Of a stretch of DNA of 64,000 bases, positions 8,801 to 16,741 are shown piece after piece; the stretch's first letter is position 1, and every line of letters begins with the position of its first letter. The notes under the pieces are model-generated. The model did no database searches and was not told where the DNA came from. It was given only the letters and a program-made list of their open reading frames with translations. Location of the stretch: assembly GCA_015057525.1 (NCBI GenBank), contig SVEE01000007.1, positions 62,001 through 126,000 on the forward strand. The letters run 5' to 3'. Origin of the DNA: Lachnospiraceae bacterium. GTDB lineage: Bacteria > Bacillota > Clostridia > Lachnospirales > Lachnospiraceae. The translations under genes and the position numbers were made by a program.

Positions 8801-9754
8801 ATGAACAAATTATTCATATCTATGTATCACTACACAAGAGATTTAAAACATGGCAGATATCCCCAAATTAAAGGATTAGATGTAGAACTTTTTAGGCAAC
8901 AATTAGATTTTTTTGAACAGAACTTCTCTGTGGTATGTATGGAGGAAGTCCTTGATGCTTTGAATGGAGGGAAAAAGCTTCCGGAAAATGCATTGCTTCT
9001 TACGTTTGACGATGGGTATATTGATAATTATACAGTTGCCTTTCCTTTATTGATGGAAAGGGGGATGCAAGGCTCGTTCTTCATACCAGGAAAGACATTC
9101 ACAGAGAATGCATTGTTAGATGTAAACAAGATACATTTTGTATTAGCTAGTGCACCGATTGACAAATTAGTTTATGACCTAGAGTTAATGATTAAAGAGA
9201 ACAGTATGGATTACCCTCAAATACCTACATATGAAGAACTTTGGGATACTTATGCTGTAGAAAATAGATTTGACGATAAGGGCACAATATTTTGCAAGAG
9301 AATTTTACAGACTGTATTACCAGAGGAGCTTAGGAATAAAATTGCTAATATGCTTTTTGAGAAATATGTTGGTGTTTCGGAATCAGATTTCTCCAGAGAA
9401 CTTTACATGAATCGAGATCACATACGTCTGATGAAAAAATTTGGAATGTTCATAGGTATACATGGATATGATCATTACTGGCTAGGTAATTTAGCCGAAG
9501 ACCAAATGAAAAAAGATATAGATAAAGCATTGGATACAATGGATGAGTTTATAGATAAAAACGCGTGGGTTATGAATTACCCATACGGAAATTATAGTGA
9601 TACAGTAATTTCTTATATTAAAGAAAAAGGATGTGTACTGGGTCTAAGTACGGAAGTTCGTGTTGTGGATTTAATCAAAGATGATAGATATAAATTTCCA
9701 CGATTGGATTGTAATGATTTTCCTCCTAAGAGTGAAAATTATATTAGAGTGTGA
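8801..9754 (+). CDS. Cytoplasmic polysaccharide-deacetylase (NodB fold) protein
   Basis: The 317-residue protein has a NodB homology domain with TFDDGY at residues 68-73 (catalytic Asp and metal-binding Asp) and a metal His pair H221/H225 in IHGYDHYW, followed by MNYPYGNYSD. No signal peptide or membrane segment is visible, unlike cell-wall deacetylases, so it probably acts inside the cell. Placed between the legionaminic acid genes and the modification genes, it may remove an N-acetyl group from a nucleotide sugar or from the nonulosonic acid so that another acyl group can be added (inference). An insertion of about 90 residues lies between the two motif blocks. The ribosome site is AAGGAGGGG. 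Confidence 0.75.
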   Translation: MNKLFISMYHYTRDLKHGRYPQIKGLDVELFRQQLDFFEQNFSVVCMEEVLDALNGGKKLPENALLLTFDDGYIDNYTVAFPLLMERGMQGSFFIPGKTFTENALLDVNKIHFVLASAPIDKLVYDLELMIKENSMDYPQIPTYEELWDTYAVENRFDDKGTIFCKRILQTVLPEELRNKIANMLFEKYVGVSESDFSRELYMNRDHIRLMKKFGMFIGIHGYDHYWLGNLAEDQMKKDIDKALDTMDEFIDKNAWVMNYPYGNYSDTVISYIKEKGCVLGLSTEVRVVDLIKDDRYKFPRLDCNDFPPKSENYIRV

Positions 9755-9769
9755 GGTGTTTGTTACAAT

Positions 9770-10789
9770 ATGAATGATTATGATAAGGAATATATAATAC
9801 GCCTTGCAAATAAAGAGGATATTACGGAGATAATGACCTTTATAGATGAGTATTGGAAAAAGGGTCATATTATGGCACAGAATAGAGAGTTTTTTGAATA
9901 TGAATTTCTCCAAAGTGATGGAACAGTAAATTTTGTTTTAGCATTTAAAAAAGAAACAATGAAGCTGGAAGGCGTTTTGGGTTTTTTGTACTCTTCAGAA
10001 AAAAAAGAGAAAAGAGATGTTTGGGGGAGTATATGGAAGGTCAGAGAAGGAAATATGCCAATGCTAGGCGTTGAAATTCTAAAAAAAATGGAAGAGCTTT
10101 CAGGCGCTCGATACGATATAGGTATAGGTGCAAATCCAAATACGACAATCCCAATAATGAAATTGTATTTCAAAAGAGTAACAGATAAAATGAGACAATA
10201 TTATAGATTGTCTCATATTAAAAAAGATGATTTTAAAATTGCTAGAATTGAGGAAATACCTGTGGTGTCATCGTCTACGAAGGTGGCAGAAGTATTTCGT
10301 ATAGAGACAATAGAGGAATTTAAAAAAGTTATTTCGCCAGTCTTGTTTGATATGCAGATTCCATATAAAGATTACAATTATATAGATAAGCATTATTATA
10401 AACACCCAATTTATAATTATAAGGTATGGGGAATAAAGAAAGATATTGTAGATGCCTTTTTTGTCACGCGTGAGCAAGAATTTGAAGGAAAAATCGCGAT
10501 GAGAATTATTGATTATGTAGGTAATCAAGATATGTTTTCATGTACAAGCAATTTTTGGGAGAAAATATTAAAACTTCCGCAATATGAATATGTAGATTTT
10601 TATAGTTATGGTTTTAGTGATACCTCGATGAAAGAAGCGGGATTTACATGTATTAAAGGGAATGATACAAATATTATTCCAAATTACTTTCAACCATATA
10701 TATGTAAAAATATAGATATCTGGATTCATACGCCTTATGAAAATGTAGTGATTTTTAAAGGGGACGGAGATCAAGATAGGCCAAATTAA
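9770..10789 (+). CDS. GNAT-like acyltransferase family protein
   Basis: The 339-residue protein begins with YIIRLANKEDITEIMTFIDE, the usual first strand and helix of a GNAT acyltransferase. A central strand (VLGFLYSS) and a GIGANPNTTIPIMKLYFKR segment resemble the acyl-CoA-binding part. The C-terminal half (about 170-339) is not recognised and may be a second, degenerate GNAT fold. It lies 15 bases after the deacetylase and 23 before the methyltransferase, in the run that appears to tailor the nonulosonic acid. It may transfer an acyl or aminoacyl group to a sugar amine. Substrate and donor are inferred from position only. Confidence 0.55.
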   Translation: MNDYDKEYIIRLANKEDITEIMTFIDEYWKKGHIMAQNREFFEYEFLQSDGTVNFVLAFKKETMKLEGVLGFLYSSEKKEKRDVWGSIWKVREGNMPMLGVEILKKMEELSGARYDIGIGANPNTTIPIMKLYFKRVTDKMRQYYRLSHIKKDDFKIARIEEIPVVSSSTKVAEVFRIETIEEFKKVISPVLFDMQIPYKDYNYIDKHYYKHPIYNYKVWGIKKDIVDAFFVTREQEFEGKIAMRIIDYVGNQDMFSCTSNFWEKILKLPQYEYVDFYSYGFSDTSMKEAGFTCIKGNDTNIIPNYFQPYICKNIDIWIHTPYENVVIFKGDGDQDRPN

Positions 10790-10812
10790 GAAAAAGAAAG
10801 GAATGTAGAAAA

Positions 10813-11565
10813 ATGATTAATTCAGAGGAGTTTAAAATAGAAGATAGTAAATGGGATAAAAGTAATGTAGAATTTTCAAATTATCTAAAAAAATTAGGTT
10901 ATGCATACAAGGATAAAATCGAGTCAGGAGAGCTTACAATTGAGAATGTACCAGCTAGAATGATTTCTGATGGAAATTGTTATGTTGGTGATGCAAAACT
11001 TGCGAATACATTATACAAATATGAATTATATAAAAAAGTAATGAATTTAGCAGGTGATATAGCAGAAGTAGGTATCTTTAGAGGAGATTCGTTTTTGTTT
11101 TGGGCGAAATTGATAAAATTATTTGAGCCATATAATTTAACACAAGTATACGGATTTGATTGGTTTCAGGGTATGGCACCAAGTCAGAATGATGACCAAT
11201 TCCAGCAAGGAAAATATTGTGGCGAATATGAGCATTTAAAAGAAATTATAGAATGGCAGAGTTTAGATAATATTGCAATTATACAAAATATGGATGTGAC
11301 AGTAGGGTTAAAAAAATTTGTAGAGGAAAGACCATTTTTAAGATTTAAGCTTCTTTATATTGATTGCGGAATAGAGGAGGTTATGGAGGCTTCATATAAA
11401 TATTTATATCCGCGATTAGTAAAAGGTGGAATTCTATTAATGGATCACTTTAATTATAAAGTTTCTCCACAAGAAAGTAATATAGTTGAGAAATATATAG
11501 GCGATAATATAGTATATCAAATGCCTTTTGCAAGACAGCCGTCAGGTTATATTATCAAACAGTAA
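10813..11565 (+). CDS. TylF/macrocin-type O- or N-methyltransferase
   Basis: This 250-residue class I SAM-dependent methyltransferase of the TylF/MycF group carries the SAM loop EVGIFRGDS at residues 85-93, then YGFDWFQGM, and the metal-linked acidic segment LLYIDCGIEE before GGILLMDHFNY. TylF relatives methylate sugar hydroxyls and are common in glycan loci. Here the target could be the nonulosonic acid or its side group; an N-methylated amino acid on legionaminic acid is known from Clostridium botulinum flagellin. The upstream ribosome site is AAAGGA, about 10 bases from the ATG. Which atom is methylated cannot be told from the sequence. Confidence 0.7.
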   Translation: MINSEEFKIEDSKWDKSNVEFSNYLKKLGYAYKDKIESGELTIENVPARMISDGNCYVGDAKLANTLYKYELYKKVMNLAGDIAEVGIFRGDSFLFWAKLIKLFEPYNLTQVYGFDWFQGMAPSQNDDQFQQGKYCGEYEHLKEIIEWQSLDNIAIIQNMDVTVGLKKFVEERPFLRFKLLYIDCGIEEVMEASYKYLYPRLVKGGILLMDHFNYKVSPQESNIVEKYIGDNIVYQMPFARQPSGYIIKQ

Positions 11566-11602
11566 AATTGTATTAATTTAAGCGTTGGAGGGTCATTTCA
11601 TA

Positions 11603-12583
11603 ATGAAAGAAAGTTATGAAAGAAAAATTGGACAATTATTGCAACAGTGTATAGAAGGGTTTAGAGTAAATGTTCTTGTGATTTATGACAATTCTACAGT
11701 AGATTTATTAGACGCGTTTAAAAATGCTTTATTATACATAGGGAAATGTCCAAATTTTATACAAATAAATAATGCGGATTGTCATGGGCAAGAACCTCCA
11801 GTTTTTGTTGCAGAAAAAATGTTGACTAGTGATGTTGTTGTTTGTGTTACAAAATATTCGTTGGCACATACTGCGGCAAGAAAAAATGCAGAAAAAAAGG
11901 GAATTCCGTTCTTGAGTATGCCAGATTACTCTGTAGATATTTTATCTAATAGTGCTTATGGGGTGAAATATGCTAGTAGGTATTCGACAGTAAAATATTA
12001 TACTGATATTTTAACAAATGGTAAATGTGTTAAGATAAAAAGTGAATTAGGTACAGATTTAATGATGGACATTGAAGGCAGGACAGGAAACTGTTGTCCG
12101 GGATTAACAAATACTGAAATTTTATTAGGCTCTCCTCCGGATATAGAAGCGAATATAGCACCTGTTGAAAATAGAACGAATGGTGTTATTGTTATTGATG
12201 GCTCGATTACGGATAGGCGAATTGGTATATTGAGTCAGCCGGTGTATTTAAATATCTTAAATGGAAGAATAGTTTCAATTAAGTCAGATGACTGTAGTGT
12301 ATTGGAGTGCATTGAAGAAATTTTTCGTGATATAGGTAACGATAGAGCTTTGATTGTAGGTGAATTAGGTATAGGTTTTAATGATAAAGCTAATCTTTGT
12401 GGAAATATGCTTATTGACGAAGGCACACAGGGCTGTATTCATTTTGGTATGGGTTCAAACTGGACTATAGGTGGAGATAATATGGTCAATTTTCATCTTG
12501 ATTTTGTTATGCGAAATGCGTCAGTTTTTGTTGATGATAGACAGATTATAGATAAGGGGAATTTGCTATATGAACAATTATAG
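11603..12583 (+). CDS. M29-family-like metallo-hydrolase (aminopeptidase T/AmpS fold)
   Basis: The 326-residue protein resembles M29 aminopeptidases in its C-terminal half. All the expected metal ligands appear to be present: E254 (GELGIGFN), E273 (IDEGTQG), H280 (CIHFGMG), H298 and D300 (NFHLDF). It is shorter than the roughly 400-residue AmpS/PepS enzymes. The same fold also contains the 2,5-dihydroxypyridine dioxygenase NicX, so an oxidative role is possible. The start was moved from a TTG at 11585 to the ATG at 11603, with GGAGGG at 11587-11592. It overlaps the ligase gene by 14 bases, which ties it to amino-acid or acyl activation. Hydrolytic release of an aminoacyl group is one possible role. 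Confidence 0.6.
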   Translation: MKESYERKIGQLLQQCIEGFRVNVLVIYDNSTVDLLDAFKNALLYIGKCPNFIQINNADCHGQEPPVFVAEKMLTSDVVVCVTKYSLAHTAARKNAEKKGIPFLSMPDYSVDILSNSAYGVKYASRYSTVKYYTDILTNGKCVKIKSELGTDLMMDIEGRTGNCCPGLTNTEILLGSPPDIEANIAPVENRTNGVIVIDGSITDRRIGILSQPVYLNILNGRIVSIKSDDCSVLECIEEIFRDIGNDRALIVGELGIGFNDKANLCGNMLIDEGTQGCIHFGMGSNWTIGGDNMVNFHLDFVMRNASVFVDDRQIIDKGNLLYEQL

Positions 12584-14081
12584 AGATTTTTATAATGATA
12601 TAAAAGATTTATGTTATGATAACAATGATGAAATGATTATATGTGCTAATTTAGATAGTCCGAAGTCATATTCTTATGAGGATGTATGGCGATTAATAAA
12701 AAGATGTAATGCTTTTTTTTATGAAGTAGGACTGAAAAGTGGAGATACAATAGCAACAATTCTTCCTAACAGTATTGAAGCTGTTATTTGTTTTTTTGCG
12801 GCTTCTATAGCAGGAATCAACTATGCACCATTACCATGTACCGTTAGTGAACGAGAATATGATAATTGGAATACACTTATCAATCCAGTATTATATATCA
12901 CCAAGAAAGGTGTTGTTCAATTTAAAACAGATAAAGAATTTAGACAAATTGAAGATGATGGAAATTTTGCATGGTTACCTGAGAAAGAATATGACTTTAA
13001 AAAGAGTTTATGCCAATCTAAGGTATATCTCTTAACAAGTGGAACAACTGGTACTCCGAAAGCGATGCAAATAGATATTAATAAATTATGGAGTGCTGGT
13101 TATGCTTTTTGTCAGGAGTATAATATTTTAGATAGTAAAATACGCTTTTGGAATTATTTGCCAATGTCTTATTTGGGTGGATTATTTAATCTTGCGATGA
13201 TTCCTTTGTGCTGTAAAGGTAGTTTTGTTATATCAGAAACATTTTCCGGAAAAACAATGTTAAACTTTTGGGGATTTGTTAAACAATATGATATTACAGC
13301 TATATGGTTTGTACCAAGTATTGTTAGAGGGTTGTTAAAAATATCAAAGTTGATAGGTGTAAAATATATGGAAACATATAAAAAGATACAAGTGGCTTTC
13401 TTGGGAACTGCACCAATTGATTTAATAGTAAAAGAAGAATTTGAACGAACATTTGGTATACGACTATATGAAAACTTTGCTTTATCGGAAACAACATTTT
13501 TAACAGGTGAGAAGGATAATAATATACGTTTTAGAGAACAAAAAAGTGTAGGAGAGGAATTGTCATATGTAGAGTTAGAGCTTCGTTCGATTGATGCTAC
13601 TAATAATATATGTGAAATCTGGGTAAAAACGCCTTATTTGTTTGATGGATATTTAGATTCGTGTGGTGTGTTGGGGTATGAAATTGATGATAAAGGTTTT
13701 TTTAACTCGAAAGATTTAGGGTACTTGAATGATGATGGACAACTTGTCTTAGCTGGAAGAAGTAGAGATATAATAAAGAAAGGGGGACTATTTGTATCAT
13801 TAGTTGAAATAGAAAATGTAGTTATAGAACGTGAATTAATTGATGAAGTTGCTGCCGTACCAATTTCTCATGAGTTTTATGGAGAGTCATATATATTATG
13901 TGTGATTTTCAAAGGTGTCGAAGATGAGGAGAGGGAGATTGAGAAACTTAAAGCATGGATGATGGACAGATTTGTGCCATACAAATTACCTGATAAAATA
14001 GTTGCAATGAAAGAATTTCCAAGAACTGCGTCTGGAAAAATAATAAAAAACGATATTGTAAAAGAAATAATGCGAGGATAA
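12570..14081 (+). CDS. Stand-alone adenylate-forming ligase (acyl/aminoacyl-ACP ligase)
   Basis: This 503-residue ANL-superfamily enzyme has the P-loop TSGTTGTPK at residues 156-164, the FALSETT motif, GRSRDIIKKGG at the hinge, and the catalytic lysine K490 in RTASGKIIK. It should activate a carboxylic acid or amino acid with ATP and load it onto a carrier thiol. A free acyl carrier protein is encoded 1.2 kb downstream, so that protein is the likely acceptor, in the manner of DltA/DltC. The substrate cannot be read off. It overlaps the M29-like gene and lies 3 bases before the aminotransferase, so the set is one operon. Confidence 0.8.
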   Translation: MNNYRDFYNDIKDLCYDNNDEMIICANLDSPKSYSYEDVWRLIKRCNAFFYEVGLKSGDTIATILPNSIEAVICFFAASIAGINYAPLPCTVSEREYDNWNTLINPVLYITKKGVVQFKTDKEFRQIEDDGNFAWLPEKEYDFKKSLCQSKVYLLTSGTTGTPKAMQIDINKLWSAGYAFCQEYNILDSKIRFWNYLPMSYLGGLFNLAMIPLCCKGSFVISETFSGKTMLNFWGFVKQYDITAIWFVPSIVRGLLKISKLIGVKYMETYKKIQVAFLGTAPIDLIVKEEFERTFGIRLYENFALSETTFLTGEKDNNIRFREQKSVGEELSYVELELRSIDATNNICEIWVKTPYLFDGYLDSCGVLGYEIDDKGFFNSKDLGYLNDDGQLVLAGRSRDIIKKGGLFVSLVEIENVVIERELIDEVAAVPISHEFYGESYILCVIFKGVEDEEREIEKLKAWMMDRFVPYKLPDKIVAMKEFPRTASGKIIKNDIVKEIMRG

Positions 14082-14084
14082 TAT

Positions 14085-15296
14085 ATGAGTTATACATTAA
14101 ATAATAAAATTTTGGACATACCAGAAGCCTTATCTATATATATGAATCAGCTAGTGTATTCAGAAAAAAGAAAAGGTTTGGATGTTGTAACTTTGTCTTT
14201 GGGTGAAGCTTTTTTTGACATTCCACAATTTCTCATAAGTGAAACAGATTTTGTGAAAGGTTATCATTATTCAGATAGTTTAGGTATTCCTGAATTAAGA
14301 GAAAAAATATTGGATTATTATAATAAAAATTATGGCTGTGAGATAGAAGATATTAATCAGGTTATGATTTCGAGTGGTTCAAAAGCTATAATATATATGG
14401 TTATGTTAACTGTTTGCAGTATGGGGGATGAAGTATTAATTCATGAGCCAGCGTGGCTAAGTTACCAAGAGCAAGCTCGATTAGTGAACGCTGTACCTGT
14501 ATTTGCACCATATAACATTAGTGCAAAAGAAATTGTTGATTTGTTTACAGAAAAGACAAAACTTTTAGTTTTAAACAATCCAAATAATCCGGCGGGGTGG
14601 ATATATTCACAAGATGATTTAAGATATATTTATGAAGAGTGCAAAAAACGTGATATTTACATATTAGTAGATGAGGCATATAGCGATTTTGTGGTTGAGG
14701 ATAAGGAATTTATATCTATGTCTGTTATTGCAGAAGAATTAGATGGAGTATTTATTGTTAATTCTCTTTCAAAAAATATGGGAATGTCAGGTTGGAGAAT
14801 TGGTTATGTGATTTCTAGTAAAAAAAATATAGCTGCATTATTAATTTTGAATCAACACATTATTACATGTGCGCCAACTATTTTACAGAGATATATAGCA
14901 CAATATTTTGATGATATTGTTTCTATTACGATGCCTCAAGTAAAAGAAGTGGTAAAAAAGAGAAATCGAATATTATCTCATTTGGATGATGTAGGATTAA
15001 AATATTTGCCTGGAAATTCTACATTTTATATATTTGTAAATATAGGAGATTTAGATGTTGATACTTTGGATTTTTGTTTGTATCTTCTTTTTAAGCATGG
15101 TATTGCTACCGTTCCGGGGGGTGCATATGGAAAAAGTACAGATAAATTTATAAGAATTGGGATAGGAGCAGAATCTGAAGAACGTATCGTAGAAGCAATA
15201 AGTGTGATAGAAATGGTTGTAAAAAATAAGTTGGCAAATAAAAATTATGTACAACACAAATTAGAAATAAATAATTATCATCGGTTTGGAGAGTGA
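14085..15296 (+). CDS. Class I/II PLP-dependent aminotransferase in carrier-protein cluster
   Basis: This 403-residue fold-type I aminotransferase has its PLP lysine at K230 in SLSKNMGMSGWRIGY. Other family segments are VMISSGSKAI (phosphate loop), NNPNNPAGW, and DEAYSDF with the pyridine-contacting Asp. It resembles aspartate or branched-chain-type aminotransferases and is not a sugar aminotransferase. Being wedged between an adenylating ligase and an acyl carrier protein, it may make the amino acid that is activated, or aminate a carrier-bound keto acid (inference). Its last codons carry the ribosome site of the carrier protein gene. Confidence 0.8.
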   Translation: MSYTLNNKILDIPEALSIYMNQLVYSEKRKGLDVVTLSLGEAFFDIPQFLISETDFVKGYHYSDSLGIPELREKILDYYNKNYGCEIEDINQVMISSGSKAIIYMVMLTVCSMGDEVLIHEPAWLSYQEQARLVNAVPVFAPYNISAKEIVDLFTEKTKLLVLNNPNNPAGWIYSQDDLRYIYEECKKRDIYILVDEAYSDFVVEDKEFISMSVIAEELDGVFIVNSLSKNMGMSGWRIGYVISSKKNIAALLILNQHIITCAPTILQRYIAQYFDDIVSITMPQVKEVVKKRNRILSHLDDVGLKYLPGNSTFYIFVNIGDLDVDTLDFCLYLLFKHGIATVPGGAYGKSTDKFIRIGIGAESEERIVEAISVIEMVVKNKLANKNYVQHKLEINNYHRFGE

Positions 15297-15300
15297 GAAA

Positions 15301-15534
15301 ATGAAAGAAAAAATAAGTGAATATATTTACAGTATAGCGGAAAGCAAATGTATTAAAATTGAAAATGACTCTAATTTGTTTGATGAGGGAGTGTTGGATT
15401 CGTTAGGCATTATTATGTTGTTATCTTTTTTGCAAGAGGAATTTGCGATAGAATTTAATTTTGATGATTTAGATTACAATAATTATAAAAGTATTGATGA
15501 TGTTTGTAATTGGGTAAACAAGACAAATTATTAA
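15301..15534 (+). CDS. Acyl carrier protein, phosphopantetheine type
   Basis: The 77-residue acidic four-helix carrier has the attachment serine S34 in DEGVLDSLGI. The length and the DSLG context are closer to DltC-type and stand-alone carriers than to the fatty-acid AcpP, which usually has DSLD. It would carry the group activated by the ligase encoded upstream. A TTG at 15286 would extend it by five residues, but GGAGAG at 15287-15292 fits the ATG at 15301 with 8-base spacing. It is the last gene of the run; almost 400 bases without a clear gene follow. No phosphopantetheinyl transferase gene lies in the window. Confidence 0.85.
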   Translation: MKEKISEYIYSIAESKCIKIENDSNLFDEGVLDSLGIIMLLSFLQEEFAIEFNFDDLDYNNYKSIDDVCNWVNKTNY

Positions 15535-15857
15535 GAGATTTCCTGTTTGGTTGTCGCTTGATAATGATTATTTTATGTGCTTTATAAAGGTGTTCCTATA
15601 GGTGGATATTTTGCTTCATCTAAAGTCATGTAATTCTATAAGTTTTTCTATAATGGTATACACGTTGTCTCCAGTAATAGCTTTCATTAATTTCAAGAAT
15701 ATATCAACATGAGAAGAAGCTTAAAATTGCATTAAGCTCAACATTAAAGTTGATAAAAGCACTTACAGCATTAATAGCGATACTGATATAATGTATATCA
15801 ATTACACAGGCATTTGTTTTATTATGTGTTTTCTATAGATGAGATAAATAAAATCTA
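15535..15857 (+). other. Gene-free stretch, possible decayed coding remnant on minus strand
   Basis: These roughly 320 bases separate the carrier protein gene from the promoter of the flagellin-like gene. I see no plus-strand gene and no strong terminator. On the minus strand around 15608-15707 a short open stretch reads ITGDNVYTIIEKLIELHDF before a stop, with stops in all frames nearby. It looks like a decayed fragment but I do not recognise its source, and chance is quite possible. Confidence 0.3.
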
Positions 15858-15887
15858 TTGAGTGATGCGGGTATTATATGATATAAT
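15858..15887 (+). promoter_or_regulatory. Probable sigma-A promoter of the flagellin-like gene
   Basis: A TTGAGT (-35) at 15858-15863 and a perfect TATAAT (-10) at 15882-15887 are 18 bases apart. The gene starts 43 bases after the -10. I looked for a sigma-28 motif (TAAA, 15 bases, GCCGATAA), as usual for flagellins, and found no convincing one. Confidence 0.6.
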
Positions 15888-15929
15888 ATAAATAGCTATA
15901 TATGTTTACTATGTAAAGGAGGCGATAAA

Positions 15930-16679
15930 ATGTCACTTTCAATTGAAACTAATTATGCAAACTTATCAAGTGGATATAAGATTAATAATGCAGCAGATGA
16001 TGCAGCAGGACTTGCTATTTCGGAGAAGCTTGAGAATCAGGCTAATATGTATGATGTAGCTACTCAGAATGCCGAGATGGGTAACGACATGCTTAATGTG
16101 GCAGATGGTGCTTTGGCTAGTTTACATGACTCACTGAGCAGAATAAGAGAGCTTGGCTTGCAGGCATCAAACTCGGCTCTTTATTCTAAGGATGAATTGT
16201 CTATGATGCAGATAGAAATTGATGAGATTAAAAAAGGCATTTCTGATATAGCTAAAAACACTCAGTTTAATGGATTAAAGCTTCTTGATGGAAGTATGGC
16301 GGATATTAATCTTGCTACTAATCCTACTGGCAAGGGTCAGGAAATTAAGATGGTTAACGCATCACTTGAAGCACTTGGTATTGCAGATTTTGATGTAACT
16401 AAGAACTTTAATCTAAAGGATGTTGATAATGCTATTAAGAAGGTTAATGAAGCTCGTTCTGACATAGGTGCAAAGTCTAATAGATTGGCGTACACCATCA
16501 TGAGCAATCAGTACTCTTCTTATAATCTTACAGCGGCCAATAGCCAGATTCGTGATACTGATATGGCAGAGGAAATGTCAGACTTACAGAAAAACACTAT
16601 CCTTGAGCAGATTAGAATCAATATGCAGAAGAAACAGATGGAAGAAGAACAGCAGAGAAGAAATAATTTCTTTGTATAG
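15930..16679 (+). CDS. Flagellin-like protein lacking standard D0 termini
   Basis: The 249-residue protein carries clear flagellin D1 sequence: LSSGYKINNAADDAAGLAISE near residue 12, SRIRELGLQASN near 70, IAKNTQFNGLKLLDG near 107, and a C-terminal RDTDMAEEMSDLQKN. The usual first 20 or so residues of flagellin are missing, and an in-frame stop at 15879-15881 rules out an upstream extension. The C-terminus ends in a charged MQKKQMEEEQQRRNN tail instead of the hydrophobic heptads that normally finish the D0 coiled coil. Polymerisation into a standard filament core is therefore doubtful. The ribosome site is a strong AAAGGAGG. It sits beside glycosyltransferases, as flagellin genes often do. Confidence 0.85.
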   Translation: MSLSIETNYANLSSGYKINNAADDAAGLAISEKLENQANMYDVATQNAEMGNDMLNVADGALASLHDSLSRIRELGLQASNSALYSKDELSMMQIEIDEIKKGISDIAKNTQFNGLKLLDGSMADINLATNPTGKGQEIKMVNASLEALGIADFDVTKNFNLKDVDNAIKKVNEARSDIGAKSNRLAYTIMSNQYSSYNLTAANSQIRDTDMAEEMSDLQKNTILEQIRINMQKKQMEEEQQRRNNFFV

Positions 16680-16696
16680 AGTTTAATACATAATGA

Positions 16697-16732
16697 GTGC
16701 CGGGACACTTAAGGTCTCGGCACGTGTTTTTT
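16697..16732 (+). terminator. Intrinsic terminator or attenuator after the flagellin-like gene
   Basis: Arms at 16697-16706 and 16714-16723 form a 10-bp stem with one G-U pair around a 7-base loop, followed by GTGTTTTTT. The ribosome site of the next gene (GGAGGGG) starts directly after the T-run, so some read-through must feed the downstream gene, or it has another promoter. Confidence 0.8.
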
Positions 16733-16741
16733 GGAGGGGAA

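Noticed and set aside
15840-15930. Sigma-28 flagellar promoter
   Set aside because: No adequate TAAA-N15-GCCGATAA match was found; the TTGAGT/TATAAT pair is a better explanation.
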